This document shows, one piece after another, positions 28,493 through 37,567 of a stretch of 38,250 nt of DNA; within the stretch, counting starts at the first letter, position 1, and each line of letters opens with the position of its first letter. The translations under genes were made by a program, and so were the position numbers. The DNA is from a virus, in IMG/VR virus record IMGVR_UViG_3300036781_000102, positions 1-38,250 of that record; one strand, 5' to 3'. The notes beneath the pieces were generated by a model, which saw only the letters and a list, made by a program, of their open reading frames with translations, was not told the origin of the DNA and did not search any database.

Positions 28493-30703
28493 TTACAAAG
28501 TAACGCTAAGAGTTTCACCAGTTGTACCAGTTCCGCCCGTAACCAGTGTATTGGCACCCCCAGCCAAAGCAACAGGAGAGACCGTTCTCGATCCTGTTGC
28601 TACGCTCACTGTGCCACCCAATTGTACTAAAATAATAACCCCAGCTTTGCCCGCTGCTCCACCATAGCCTCCGGTTGCAACTCCTAAACCAGCACCACCG
28701 TTACCACCGTTGCCACCATTTGCAGTAATCAAACCAGTTTTGGTCGTTCCGCTTAACGTTTTATAGATAATATAAATTAAAGATCCGCCCCCACCACATC
28801 CGCCCATGCCACCACTTCGGTTTGTTCCGCCAGGAGATTGCGCGCCATTACCACCATTACCCGCCGGTGAATTAATGGCATTAGTCCCAGTTGAAGAACT
28901 GCGATTAATCGTATTTGCAGAAATGAAAATACCTATTGCGCCGCAGCCACCACCCCCGCCGCCGCCGCCAGCGTTTGTTCCATCGCCCGCACCAGAAGCG
29001 CCTCCAGCGCCTCCATTGGACGATCCATAGTTAGCACCCATAATTGAGTACGGAAATGGGGTTGCGTATCTAGGATCATTTAAAGAACCAAGGACATTAG
29101 CCGCCTGAGTGCCCCCAGTATTACCACCAGCATTCCCACCCTTTTCACTATTGCCGCCTCCACCCGGTTGACCGCCCATAAATGTTAATAAGTTAATAAC
29201 TGCTGATGATGCCCCGCCGGTTGTTACGCCATTAGCCCCCGCACTCCCTGCTAGCCCAGGTCCTATTGTTCTATTCCCTACAGCAATTGCCGCGCCAGCA
29301 GCCCCGCCGGTTGAGCCAGAAGCATTGGCCCCATTATTTGGTGTTGTGGAAACAATAGCATTCGCTGGAGCAGCCGAAATATCAAGCGTTCCGGCCACAA
29401 ATATTCTGAATTGGCCGGAATTAAGCGATCCTGTCCCAGATATTGTGAGATTATTGTAATACATATCTCTGGTCATTGTGGTTGTGCCACTACTAATCGT
29501 GACATTCCCATCAGAGCCATCGCCAAACCACATTGAATCTGGCGAGGAACCGCCGGTGGAAGCGATAGTTAATGTATTAGTACCCGGCGTAACAGTGATG
29601 CCGGTTCCGGCTGCCAATGTTTTTACTTCTTGAGCCGTCCCAGCCGTGTTCATACCAAATAATTGGTTTGCACTCCCATTGCCCAAAGATGCGGTAGAAG
29701 GTGTGACGTGAATTGTTCCAACCGTTGCAGATGAGACGCCCACAATACCGACTCTATACCGATAATTTGGAGCAATAGGAGCAGTTGAAGTTAGCCCCCC
29801 AGCAACAGTGGAAGAAACATAAACTATTTGTCCGGCTGTGAATAAAGATGTATCTAATCCATGAACAACGCCAATGCATGTGACATACCCGATTGCCCCA
29901 TTTGCTATAGTTTCTGTTGTCAGTCCTGCGCCAATAGTTGTGGTTGATGCGTTTGATTGAGCCAATGCTATTGTTGGCATACCTGCAGATGCCCCGTTTA
30001 AATAAACAGCCGAACCATTAGCAATAGAAGATCCGCTATTATTGGTAACGCGAATCCACTCTTCTTGCCCGATCTGAAGAGAGATATTTGTATCATTATT
30101 GAAAAATGTTAATGATTCATTTGATGTATCATAAACAAGCTTACCACGGGCGTAAGCTGGGGATGAAGTTTGCGATAATGTTAAGTCACCGCCAGAGAAT
30201 GATGTTGCGCCCAAAGTACCTGTATTTGAATTAAAGGTAAAATTTGCGTTTGACTTGACCGCCTGATCGCCAGTGGCAGTCGTTGCGAAAAGAGGAAAAC
30301 AGGTTGCATCTGTCGCTTCATTTGCTACCGCGATGTGAGTTGCTGTTATCGTTCCTGTGCTGGAATAAGTGAGTGTTCCACCAGCCCCAACGGTCATTGC
30401 CGCTGTCGTATTGGATCCGCTTGTAATACCGCTAAAAGCAATAGATGTTGCTGTGGCATGGGAAACCAATGGATTACCAGGGGTTCCGTCTCCGGTCACT
30501 GTCGAACCATCAACGGCAACATTGTTTTGAGTTTGATCTATAGTTCCCGTAATTGTATGTGTTGCATTCCAATCTGATGGAAGCGTGATTTGTGAAAGTG
30601 TTGTCCCGGGTGAAAAATTTCCAGCAAGAATTTGCGCGTCTAATTGGGCTTGTGTCCAATCGGATTCAGCATTCGTCTTTGCATGTTTAATCGTTAGTGT
30701 CAT
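28493..30703 (-). CDS. Large tail fibre / adhesin with glycine-rich C-terminal region (736 aa)
   Basis: Residues 1-80 are a fibre-type head; 80-390 are beta repeats including a YVSSTVAGGLT segment; 390-450 read WFGDGSDGNVTISSGTTTMT and DMYYNNLTISGTGSLNSG, a recurring entry to Gly-rich adhesins; about 457-690 contains dense glycine runs such as GGQPGGGG, an eight-Gly run at about 579-586, and GGMGGCGGGG, alternating with hydrophobic strands (AIGIFISANTI, LIYIIYKTL, AGVIILVQL). This resembles polyglycine-II sandwich adhesins of the phage S16 gp38 kind, though I did not compare structures. It starts four bases inside the portal stop. Confidence 0.8.
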   Translation of the reverse strand: MTLTIKHAKTNAESDWTQAQLDAQILAGNFSPGTTLSQITLPSDWNATHTITGTIDQTQNNVAVDGSTVTGDGTPGNPLVSHATATSIAFSGITSGSNTTAAMTVGAGGTLTYSSTGTITATHIAVANEATDATCFPLFATTATGDQAVKSNANFTFNSNTGTLGATSFSGGDLTLSQTSSPAYARGKLVYDTSNESLTFFNNDTNISLQIGQEEWIRVTNNSGSSIANGSAVYLNGASAGMPTIALAQSNASTTTIGAGLTTETIANGAIGYVTCIGVVHGLDTSLFTAGQIVYVSSTVAGGLTSTAPIAPNYRYRVGIVGVSSATVGTIHVTPSTASLGNGSANQLFGMNTAGTAQEVKTLAAGTGITVTPGTNTLTIASTGGSSPDSMWFGDGSDGNVTISSGTTTMTRDMYYNNLTISGTGSLNSGQFRIFVAGTLDISAAPANAIVSTTPNNGANASGSTGGAAGAAIAVGNRTIGPGLAGSAGANGVTTGGASSAVINLLTFMGGQPGGGGNSEKGGNAGGNTGGTQAANVLGSLNDPRYATPFPYSIMGANYGSSNGGAGGASGAGDGTNAGGGGGGGGCGAIGIFISANTINRSSSTGTNAINSPAGNGGNGAQSPGGTNRSGGMGGCGGGGSLIYIIYKTLSGTTKTGLITANGGNGGNGGAGLGVATGGYGGAAGKAGVIILVQLGGTVSVATGSRTVSPVALAGGANTLVTGGTGTTGETLSVTL

Positions 30704-33174
30704 GCAGATGTTACTCCTGAAACACGGCCTTTTTCATCACGAAGGACCTTTTTAGGCGCTTTAATTGCTGCGACAGCTTCTTGAATGCCGGATAAGGCGG
30801 CTGCAACACCCTGCATGGTCTGCTGGCCCTGCTGTGCCAAGCCAGTCAGCAATTGCATTTGTTTTTCCATGATTTGCATTTGTTGAGCAAGGGATTGGTT
30901 AGTTTGCTGAGCCACACCGACTACAGCTTGACCAATTTGCTGTTGACCCTGTTGAAGTTGATCAAGCTTATTGACTTCCCCATCATCAGGGGCCAAACCA
31001 TGGGCATCAGCCGCAGTCTCGCCATCAGATTTGGTAGCCATCAATGTCGCTCGGGTCATTTTCTCATTAGAATGTAGTTTAGCATATTCTAATGCACGTT
31101 TTTCTTGTAGATCAATTTGCGACGATTGCAGCTTCATATCCTCAATATCTCTCTCATGGGACGCTTTTAATTGTTCGATCTGTGCATCGTATTGAGCCTT
31201 AACCTGCTCAACACCAGCCTGACGATCAGCGATAGCCTGCTCATGAGCAATCGTTTGCTGTGAGATTTTCTCTTGTGATTGAATTTTCATCATTTCAATC
31301 TGCACCTCTGGATCAGGCTTAGGTGTTGGATTTTCAGATTCTTTCTCAATCTTTTTCTCCGCCACTCTAAAGGAACTTTCAAGTTCTCGCCCAACATGGA
31401 AGCCACGAATGCCAAACATAAGCATATTCCAAAGTAATGGTTGTAAGGCCGGATCCTGAACGGTTGAGGCTTGCTGTAAAAACCCTCCAGCGGCTGTCAA
31501 AAATTCAATGCGATCCTGACGTTCTTTGTCCTGATCCATCTTGATGGTTGAATCAACTTCAATATCAATATGAAAACAACGCATTGTATCATTTGATAGC
31601 AACTCATGGACTTCTTCCCATGTTGGATTATCCATGGATTCTGCAAGCTTTTCAGGGTCATTGACGAGCTTTTGTAGTTCTGGTGGCAGTTGAGGCAATT
31701 GAATAGGGGGCATACCTGGTTGCGGAGGCTGTTGTGCTTGCATTTGCATGTATTGCTGGAGTAATTGTTTTTCCTGCGCATGAAGCAATTGAATGCCGGA
31801 GAGCTTCTCTACTGTCTCTGGGCTGAAATGCTCACTGATAATCTCCGCAGCGATCCTGACCATATCCCGGTTAAATCGGGCTACATCGCCTTGCTGAGCA
31901 GATAACCGTAAAGTTGCAAATTGCCCTTTGGTTTGTACGCCAGTGGCCGTTTCATTCGCATCTCCCTGACCCCTGATAATATCAGAAAGACCTGATATTT
32001 CGTAAAGATCCTTTTTGACTTCTTCGCGGATCTTGTAAAGCGCTCCAATGGCTTCAACAATTTCTTTCAGAGGAAGATATTCAATAATACCCTTAAGTCC
32101 GCCCTTTTCAGCAAAGACTGCCCATTGATCAACAGGAACAAGCCTATTTTCTAAACCTTCCGAAAGAATGCGCTGGATACCTTCAGCATCAGCCGCATAA
32201 ACACCGGCGACCTTAACAGCACGCGTAAGCAACTCAACACGCGCTGTAATACTGTCAAGTTCTTCAGCCTGATCTTGGTATTCTGAATAATCAGGAACAG
32301 GAATAATACTATCATTCGCTAGCGTCGAAAATAATGGGCGCGGACACGGGAAGAACTCTTTCAAATTCAACGGATCATCAAGTTCATCCAATGGAGCAGG
32401 AATGTCCTTGTGTATCCAATATGCTTTCTTATTCAGCTTATCCCACAGTTCGTAAATCGTAGCCTTCTTAACAGAATCACGAATTTTTTCGTCATTCAAT
32501 TTTTCGGGTGAGTGATCAAGCGGGATAGATTTGCCAATTTTCTCACCGAACCGCTTCACTAATGCTTCACGGCTCATGTAAACACGTCGCCAGACAATGT
32601 TTACTTCTTCCCAGGTCCTACCCCATTGGCATCCGAAATCTTGCCAATTAACATAGTCGAATATGATTTCTTCGCTATAAAGATTAGTAACTTGCTCTTC
32701 GGTTTCATCAACCTGTCCATCACCGATATCATTGTCATTTTCAAATTTAGGAACATACCGAACCCAAGCCGTGCCACGACCAGGAAGAAGGCGATCAATG
32801 ATAATCTCCTTCATACAATCAAAATATTTATCATCAACAAAATAACTTGTGCAGCGCTCAAGCGCTAATGAAGCAAAGCGACCAATATCATCATCTGACT
32901 GAAAGCGACGCTCAACATTAACAATAGGATTTTTAGCGAAAAGCGCAGGAGATAGTGTCTGTATATTAGACCAGAGAATATTGAAACGATTGCGCGTATC
33001 GTTCGCATTACTGCGTTCATCCTTATAACGCTTAATAATCTTCTTTGATCTCATCTTCCAAGGATCAGCTTCACGCTCGTAAAGCGTAATTTCAGCCTTT
33101 AATCGCGCCGCTTCACCCAGCTGACGATCAGTTTCTTGCTGTTCAGCGTTGGTGAGCTCTTTTTTTTTTGCCAT
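30700..33174 (-). CDS. Portal protein (824 aa)
   Basis: The dodecameric portal through which DNA enters and leaves. Domains: N-terminal stem and wing (RNRFNILWSNIQTLSPALFAK region, WQDFGCQWGRTWEEVNIVWRR), crown-like helical part, and a long Gln-rich coiled-coil C-terminus (from about 610) that could form a barrel. DIIRGQGDANETATGVQTKG (about 400) is the portal signature shared with podophages of the BPP-1 type. Length is large, as for those portals. Directly downstream of the small beta protein and TerL. Confidence 0.88.
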   Translation of the reverse strand: MAKKKELTNAEQQETDRQLGEAARLKAEITLYEREADPWKMRSKKIIKRYKDERSNANDTRNRFNILWSNIQTLSPALFAKNPIVNVERRFQSDDDIGRFASLALERCTSYFVDDKYFDCMKEIIIDRLLPGRGTAWVRYVPKFENDNDIGDGQVDETEEQVTNLYSEEIIFDYVNWQDFGCQWGRTWEEVNIVWRRVYMSREALVKRFGEKIGKSIPLDHSPEKLNDEKIRDSVKKATIYELWDKLNKKAYWIHKDIPAPLDELDDPLNLKEFFPCPRPLFSTLANDSIIPVPDYSEYQDQAEELDSITARVELLTRAVKVAGVYAADAEGIQRILSEGLENRLVPVDQWAVFAEKGGLKGIIEYLPLKEIVEAIGALYKIREEVKKDLYEISGLSDIIRGQGDANETATGVQTKGQFATLRLSAQQGDVARFNRDMVRIAAEIISEHFSPETVEKLSGIQLLHAQEKQLLQQYMQMQAQQPPQPGMPPIQLPQLPPELQKLVNDPEKLAESMDNPTWEEVHELLSNDTMRCFHIDIEVDSTIKMDQDKERQDRIEFLTAAGGFLQQASTVQDPALQPLLWNMLMFGIRGFHVGRELESSFRVAEKKIEKESENPTPKPDPEVQIEMMKIQSQEKISQQTIAHEQAIADRQAGVEQVKAQYDAQIEQLKASHERDIEDMKLQSSQIDLQEKRALEYAKLHSNEKMTRATLMATKSDGETAADAHGLAPDDGEVNKLDQLQQGQQQIGQAVVGVAQQTNQSLAQQMQIMEKQMQLLTGLAQQGQQTMQGVAAALSGIQEAVAAIKAPKKVLRDEKGRVSGVTSA

Positions 33175-33449
33175 TATGCGTAGAACACCGTGATGGAGGC
33201 AGTGCCGCCAATGACAACGGTTAACCCGGTTCCATATGATGTCGGAATTTGATAAAATCCAAGAACTGTTGGGGTGATGGTATCAATCAGAACCGTGCCA
33301 GTCGCAGTAAGGCTATCGTATATCTTGATAGTTCCGACCGTGGTTGAGGAGACAAAGAATCCACCAAGCTGCCCCTGACCAGATTTTACTGTTGTTGTCC
33401 CAGCCGTGAGGGCTTTTGAAACATAATCAGGATTATTGCCAGTTGACAT
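33174..33449 (-). CDS. Small beta-sandwich virion protein (91 aa)
   Basis: Starts at ATG 33449, overlapping the terminase stop (TGATG) with GGGAG in front; longer starts inside the terminase gene are not needed. Reads SGQGQLGGFFVSSTTVGTIK then IYDSLTATGTVLIDTITPTV and a GLTVVIGGTASITVFYA end, a Thr/Gly/Val beta fold known from small marine podophage virion proteins. Likely head or connector decoration. Confidence 0.65.
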   Translation of the reverse strand: MSTGNNPDYVSKALTAGTTTVKSGQGQLGGFFVSSTTVGTIKIYDSLTATGTVLIDTITPTVLGFYQIPTSYGTGLTVVIGGTASITVFYA

Positions 33450-34861
33450 CAGATCCGCTCCCTTTTCACCCTTCCGGTATTGGTCGGGAAGAATATTTCT
33501 TTGGACTGTAAATCTTGCCAATAGGCTGGAGGTTCTTCAGGTTTTTCTATTATAGGCATTTTTTGGCATTGTGCAAGTATTTCGAATGCGTCACATCCAT
33601 CTGAATAACCATCATGCTTGGGATCGTCGCCATATCTTTGTAAATCTTCATTATATGGGAATGAATATTTCTTTAGGCATTTAATTCCATCAGCACATAA
33701 AACAGGATCAAACCAACATTGATTAAGGGTAGATCGAGCGACATCGATCTGTGATTGCTGCTTTACAGCTGCTATTACATGCATCCTTATACCAACATCA
33801 TCGGCTTGTTCTAGAACACTTCTACCGTTTGCGGCAAATAGTCTGTGAACAATATCATGGGGGCCCCAATGTTTCCCATATCTGTATCGTCTGCGCCTAC
33901 TCAATTCCTCAATTGGCTCACCTTTTTTATAAATGATTTTACCTTTTTCAGTCACATCATCAGGAATAAGCTCATATCCAAGCACCTGACCGAAATAATG
34001 TTGAGGGCCTTCTCTGTGATTTTGATAATAATCAATTACCCGAATCTCACCTCCGGTTACCTGAAACCACCAAATCGCTGTATAATCTGTACGGCCAATA
34101 TCCCAAGCAGTATGCACAGGTAGATTAGGATCATAAAGATCCTTTATGAACGCGCCTGCGTCTTCTCTGGCATTCACCCATTTAGCATAGACAGACCCTT
34201 CTGCATTGATATTAAACTTCCCTTCCCATATCCAATCATAACGTGCAGGGTTGTTTTTTTTATCCCTCAATCTTACTTTATCAAGGCTATCCGGGAACCA
34301 TGGATTATCATAATAGTTTATCTTTGTGACCTTAAACGTGTCATCAGCATTAAAGACAAACATTTTATGGACTGGATCATCTTCATCATCAGGATTCCAG
34401 CCTGCCCAAATTTCACAATCAGGAAAATCACGCATGACTGTCGGGATTAAATAATTCAGAGATGACTGGCTGATTTTCTGCGCCTCTTCAAGCCAAGTGC
34501 GCCGAACACCGTGGAGCCCCTTAACTTCCGCAATATTAGACTTTAATCCATAAAATAGAAATTCATTGCCATTCTTGCAGCGGATAAACTCTTTACCTAC
34601 CTCAAATGCATCTTGCACACTCAACTCTTCTATCTGGCTGGCAATAACACTAAAAACACTATCCTTTAACGATTTCTGCAATTCCCTAGCACAAAGAAAT
34701 TTCCAAGGCTTAATCTTGGGGGGTTCCATGATCTCAACCACGGCCATTTTTGCAAAACCAATCGTTTTAGCTCCGCCACGGCCGCCATACGCCCCACGAT
34801 AGTCGGCAGGCCCAATGAAAATATCTAAAAGTTTCTGCGGAAGATTAACATCTATTTGCAT
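33449..34861 (-). CDS. terL: Terminase large subunit
   Basis: A 470-residue DNA-packaging motor. ATPase domain: YGGRGGAKT (Walker A, about 25-33), WLEEAQ (Walker B, about 123-128), and WAGWNPDDEDDP coupling region. Nuclease domain: HTAWDIGRTDYTAIWW, then GPHDIVHRLF, and SDGCDAFEIL, giving the three acidic metal-binding positions. It belongs to the terminase_3 style. ATG 34861 is chosen; an in-frame GTG at 34879 would add six residues. Overlaps the upstream small gene by 17 bases. Confidence 0.93.
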   Translation of the reverse strand: MQIDVNLPQKLLDIFIGPADYRGAYGGRGGAKTIGFAKMAVVEIMEPPKIKPWKFLCARELQKSLKDSVFSVIASQIEELSVQDAFEVGKEFIRCKNGNEFLFYGLKSNIAEVKGLHGVRRTWLEEAQKISQSSLNYLIPTVMRDFPDCEIWAGWNPDDEDDPVHKMFVFNADDTFKVTKINYYDNPWFPDSLDKVRLRDKKNNPARYDWIWEGKFNINAEGSVYAKWVNAREDAGAFIKDLYDPNLPVHTAWDIGRTDYTAIWWFQVTGGEIRVIDYYQNHREGPQHYFGQVLGYELIPDDVTEKGKIIYKKGEPIEELSRRRRYRYGKHWGPHDIVHRLFAANGRSVLEQADDVGIRMHVIAAVKQQSQIDVARSTLNQCWFDPVLCADGIKCLKKYSFPYNEDLQRYGDDPKHDGYSDGCDAFEILAQCQKMPIIEKPEEPPAYWQDLQSKEIFFPTNTGRVKRERI

Positions 34862-35063
34862 GCATTTTTTCGATACCACTCATCCATGAGAGCATATGAG
34901 CTAAATTAACATTTTCATAAAATTCAATTGATTGAGAAATATAATCAATCATTTTTGACGTGACAAATTGCGATATTTTATCTACAGGAAAATTCTTATA
35001 ATCCTTGCCTGTCTTATCCGCCCTACAGTCAATGATCATATTAATAAGTCTATTCATATCCAT
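34845..35063 (-). CDS. Small hypothetical protein (72 aa)
   Basis: A helical, charged protein: LINMIIDCRADKTGKDYKNF, KISQFVTSKMIDYISQSIEF. Overlaps terL and the upstream gene (TAATG). Small proteins at this spot sometimes assist the terminase, but no motif shows it. Confidence 0.6.
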   Translation of the reverse strand: MDMNRLINMIIDCRADKTGKDYKNFPVDKISQFVTSKMIDYISQSIEFYENVNLAHMLSWMSGIEKMHANRC

Positions 35064-35266
35064 TATTTTATCTTACTTCCCAGATTGGCGTTCATGAACC
35101 CCCTACGCCACCAGATTGCCTGCTGGCTTTCAGATTTGTAGGAATGATCTTTGATAGTTCCACTCCGCAAGAAAGCATCCTCGCCCTGTTTGATAATGTC
35201 TCTCATGGCCTGGTCACGCTCGGTGACACTCATTTCAAGCCAGTCAGTCATCTGACTTAACCCCAT
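35063..35266 (-). CDS. Small hypothetical protein (67 aa)
   Basis: Overlaps the upstream gene by 23 bases; an internal ATG at 35251 is an alternative start. Contains SVTERDQAMRDIIKQGEDAF and the C-terminal QAIWWRRGFMNANLG. Not recognised. Confidence 0.6.
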   Translation of the reverse strand: MGLSQMTDWLEMSVTERDQAMRDIIKQGEDAFLRSGTIKDHSYKSESQQAIWWRRGFMNANLGSKIK

Positions 35267-35516
35267 TAATCATCACTGTATATGAGGGTGTAGGGAGGTC
35301 TTTACCATTCTCTCCGGTAATCTCTGTGGGGATTAATTTTGTTACAAGCTTATAAAATTCTGTCTTATTCGCAAGACCCCATTTAACGAGTGCAGGGGCA
35401 CCACCCATCTCATCAAATGCTTCCTTGAAGGCGGCTTTGATTGAGGCTGTCACCTTATTAGGTGATCCTTTAGGGCGGCCTCTAGAGCCTGTTGGTACTT
35501 TAGGATTGTTCCCCAT
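35244..35516 (-). CDS. terS: Putative terminase small subunit (90 aa)
   Basis: Begins SRGRPKGSPNKVTASIKAAF, an AT-hook-like basic start shared by small phage proteins placed just before large terminases, then a helix EAFDEMGGAPALVKWGLANK and LVTKLIPTEITGENGKD. Position and DNA-binding start suggest the small terminase or its recognition helper. Shorter than typical small subunits, so moderate confidence. Confidence 0.55.
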   Translation of the reverse strand: MGNNPKVPTGSRGRPKGSPNKVTASIKAAFKEAFDEMGGAPALVKWGLANKTEFYKLVTKLIPTEITGENGKDLPTPSYTVMINGVKSDD

Positions 35517-35547
35517 ATTCCTAGATTAATATATTCCGTAACATAAA

Positions 35548-35772
35548 TCAAGCCACTCTTGTTATCTTTATATTGTCAGAATAACTTACATTGGCGATCT
35601 TTTTAATTTTAATCTTAAACCCGCTTCTTCTTGCCATGGCCCTTACACACCCTGTGGCAGATTGGTAATCCTCATATTGCCATGAACAATAAGATGTAGA
35701 TTCACCGATGAGCAGGGCATCAATCTTTTGTCTGATTAGGGTCCGCTTTAGCTTCATTCCCTTGCAGCACAT
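35548..35772 (-). CDS. Small basic hypothetical protein (74 aa)
   Basis: Basic protein: LKRTLIRQKIDALLIGESTS, YQSATGCVRAMARRSGFKIK. GGAGAAA lies at good distance from ATG 35772. The Arg/Lys content and Cys residues allow nucleic-acid binding; no family known. Confidence 0.6.
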   Translation of the reverse strand: MCCKGMKLKRTLIRQKIDALLIGESTSYCSWQYEDYQSATGCVRAMARRSGFKIKIKKIANVSYSDNIKITRVA

Positions 35773-35798
35773 TTAATTTTTCTCCAATTCATTAAATA

Positions 35799-36059
35799 TT
35801 AATCATTCTTATTTACAATAGTTTCATGTCCCTCAACACGGCGGGGGATCTTTCCCGGTTCCCCGCCACTTCTAATTTTTTCCCAACGCTTGCGGTACTC
35901 TTCCGTCGTTTCCCAATATACCTTTGGTGTCGTAACCATCTCTGGGGATTCTGCTGCCACCACTGTTACGCCCACATGGCCCGTGGATGCGTTCTCAGCA
36001 ATGGCTGGTGTAAGGGTAGCCAAAACACCCCAGGCTACCAGTAGGGCTAATTTGGTCAT
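35799..36059 (-). CDS. Small exported protein (86 aa)
   Basis: N-terminal signal peptide: MTKLALLVAWGVLATLTPAI ending A-E with a plausible Sec cleavage after AIA (residue 21). The mature part is short, with VYWETTEEYRKRWEKIRSGG and a basic end. Expressed before structural genes; a periplasmic phage protein of unknown role, perhaps in superinfection or host envelope change. Start overlaps the upstream stop (ATGA). Confidence 0.65.
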   Translation of the reverse strand: MTKLALLVAWGVLATLTPAIAENASTGHVGVTVVAAESPEMVTTPKVYWETTEEYRKRWEKIRSGGEPGKIPRRVEGHETIVNKND

Positions 36060-36166
36060 CTACGGCCCCTCACACAAAGACCCATTTCTTCACCGGCCTG
36101 GAGTATTGCATCCCGGTGATCCATACCCTTCGCCATTAAATCATTTACACGAGCAAAAAAATCCAT
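36056..36166 (-). CDS. Small hypothetical protein (36 aa)
   Basis: Perfect AAAGGAG five bases before ATG 36166 and an ATGA overlap with the next gene support a real short gene: MDFFARVNDLMAKGMDHRDA then GEEMGLCVRGRR. Helical; function unknown. Confidence 0.6.
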   Translation of the reverse strand: MDFFARVNDLMAKGMDHRDAILQAGEEMGLCVRGRR

Positions 36167-36216
36167 GAAAACTCCTTTGTTTGGATATTAACGGGGTGGG
36201 GGAAGAGAATGTTCCA

Positions 36217-36717
36217 TTAGCCATGATTAGTATTATTTAATATCCATTGTTCTACCTTTTCATAGTCATATCCCATAACTTTCGCATATGTTGGTTTAAC
36301 TGATTCTGGCATATGACGCATATTTGATAGAAATTCTTTCTTTGCTGAATCTGTTAAAGCACTCCAATCGTGTTTTGGTGGTGTTTTGTCCACCTTATCA
36401 GGCCTTTCCAGATATTTTGAGTAATTATCTCTCCGACTTTCAACCTTTCGCTTAACAATTTTCAGAATATCTGATGGGGTTGGCATATTTGCACTTTCGC
36501 CCATCCATTCCTTGAATGCTGCGGAAATATCATTGTAATCATACGGTTCCAAAATCATCGAGAAACCCTGCAAAACATTTGTCATCTGCTCAGGCTCTTT
36601 ACCATATACATTGAAAACATCAATACTCTGCTGGATTAGGTAACGCAAATGTTTGGTTTTCTCTTGTGGCGTTAATTGAACGCTCTGCGTCATCGAGTGC
36701 TTTGTTAATCCGTTCAT
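36217..36717 (-). CDS. Helicase-loader-like replication protein (166 aa)
   Basis: Resembles phage helicase loaders of the G39P type: N-terminal LRYLIQQSIDVFNVYGKEPE helices, ISAAFKEWMGESANMPTPSD (the loader core in which 'xPTPSDIL' recurs), then a basic helix and a C-terminal KEFLSNMRHMPESVKPTYAK. Overlaps the initiator gene by 98 bases in another frame; AAGGGAA precedes ATG 36717. An in-frame ATG at 36693 is the alternative. Loads the host DnaB onto the phage origin, by inference. Confidence 0.6.
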   Translation of the reverse strand: MNGLTKHSMTQSVQLTPQEKTKHLRYLIQQSIDVFNVYGKEPEQMTNVLQGFSMILEPYDYNDISAAFKEWMGESANMPTPSDILKIVKRKVESRRDNYSKYLERPDKVDKTPPKHDWSALTDSAKKEFLSNMRHMPESVKPTYAKVMGYDYEKVEQWILNNTNHG

Positions 36718-37378
36718 GCTTTGTCATTCCCTTTGTGTTGTTTGGTTTGTACCAGTCCGCCTTGAATCCTTGCCATCCTCGTTCACAACATTCCTTCAAG
36801 GCGGCGTTTAACGATATTCCCGCTTTCTCGGCTTCACGGCGTATTCCGTTTAGGGCTGTTTCCGTCAGCGGGGATCTTTTTGACTTTCTCAGCTTTGTAA
36901 AGTCTTCCCAAACCGAATTTTCAACCCCGTTTGGTGTGTATATATTTAGTTCTTCTTTCTTAGAGTTATTAAGGTTCTTTATATTTGTCTCGCCCCTGTC
37001 TCGCCTCCGTATCGGTTTTTGAACGCCACCTGTCTCGGTTGTTGTCTCTAAATCCTGATATTGTGAATAATTACAGATTGTTATAAGTATTTGTCCTGTC
37101 TCGGTTGCTGTCTCGACCATGTCCCACTTTTTTAGTTTATTTAGAAACCTCGAAACTTTAGCTTTATCCCATCCCCACGCAGTTCCCAAAAATCTTAGTG
37201 AATGAGACAGTTGCCCACGCATTATTCTGACCGGATTATGGTTTACTGGAATAACCAATCCTTCGGGTTGCCATGCAGCACCAGAGATTATCCATTCCCA
37301 TGCCTCTCTTTCGGTATATTTTTCCTGGAGGAAGATGTTGCTATCCATCCACCCCCGGTGCATTTTATAGTATGACAA
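36620..37378 (-). CDS. Replication initiator, O-like (252 aa)
   Basis: N-terminal winged-helix domain: GWMDSNIFLQEKYTEREAWE, VRIMRGQLSHSLRFLG, WGWDKAKVSRFLNKLKKWDM, the pattern of phage replisome organisers. A charged linker with ETATETGQ and ETTTETGG follows, then a second helical domain (EDFTKLRKSKRSPLTETALN) of the DnaD-like type. The linker DNA holds six TGTCTC copies (see below), as in lambda O, where the origin lies within the gene. It should recruit the helicase via its neighbour. Confidence 0.75.
   Translation of the reverse strand: MSYYKMHRGWMDSNIFLQEKYTEREAWEWIISGAAWQPEGLVIPVNHNPVRIMRGQLSHSLRFLGTAWGWDKAKVSRFLNKLKKWDMVETATETGQILITICNYSQYQDLETTTETGGVQKPIRRRDRGETNIKNLNNSKKEELNIYTPNGVENSVWEDFTKLRKSKRSPLTETALNGIRREAEKAGISLNAALKECCERGWQGFKADWYKPNNTKGMTKHERINKALDDAERSINATRENQTFALPNPAEY
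36986..37114. repeat. Three pairs of TGTCTC repeats: candidate replication origin iterons
   Basis: TGTCTC occurs at 36986, 36997, 37031, 37043, 37097 and 37109 (plus strand), in three pairs spaced 11-12 bases apart. Two copies of the 12-base unit TGTCTCGGTTGnTGTCTC are nearly identical. Pairing at one helical turn fits protein dimers. Confidence 0.6.
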
Positions 37379-37567
37379 TTATTTCCCCTGTTTGGCTTTA
37401 TCTTGCCGAATGGTTTTATTGTGTTCGCGGACCCTTTGCATTTCCTCTAGGAAATACTCGATCTGCTTTGTGCGCGGGCGTCGATCTCGCTCGGCTTCTT
37501 TGTCGATCCAGTCAACAAGAGGCTTTGTGAGATAGCTTGAAACCGCGATTCGTTGCTCTTCAGTCAT
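37379..37567 (-). CDS. Ribbon-helix-helix regulator (Arc/CopG-like, 62 aa)
   Basis: RIAVSSYLTKPLVDWIDKEA, then ERDRRPRTKQIEYFLEEM: a short beta ribbon followed by two helices as in RHH DNA-binding proteins, with a basic tail. AAGGTG precedes the ATG. It is the first leftward gene and lies next to the divergent promoter region, so it may autoregulate or switch early to late. Role inferred. Confidence 0.65.
   Translation of the reverse strand: MTEEQRIAVSSYLTKPLVDWIDKEAERDRRPRTKQIEYFLEEMQRVREHNKTIRQDKAKQGK

Noticed and set aside
28806-29030. Plus-strand proline-rich open frame opposite the Gly-rich fibre region
   Set aside because: It is the mirror of glycine codons on the other strand and has no ribosome site; the fibre frame explains it.
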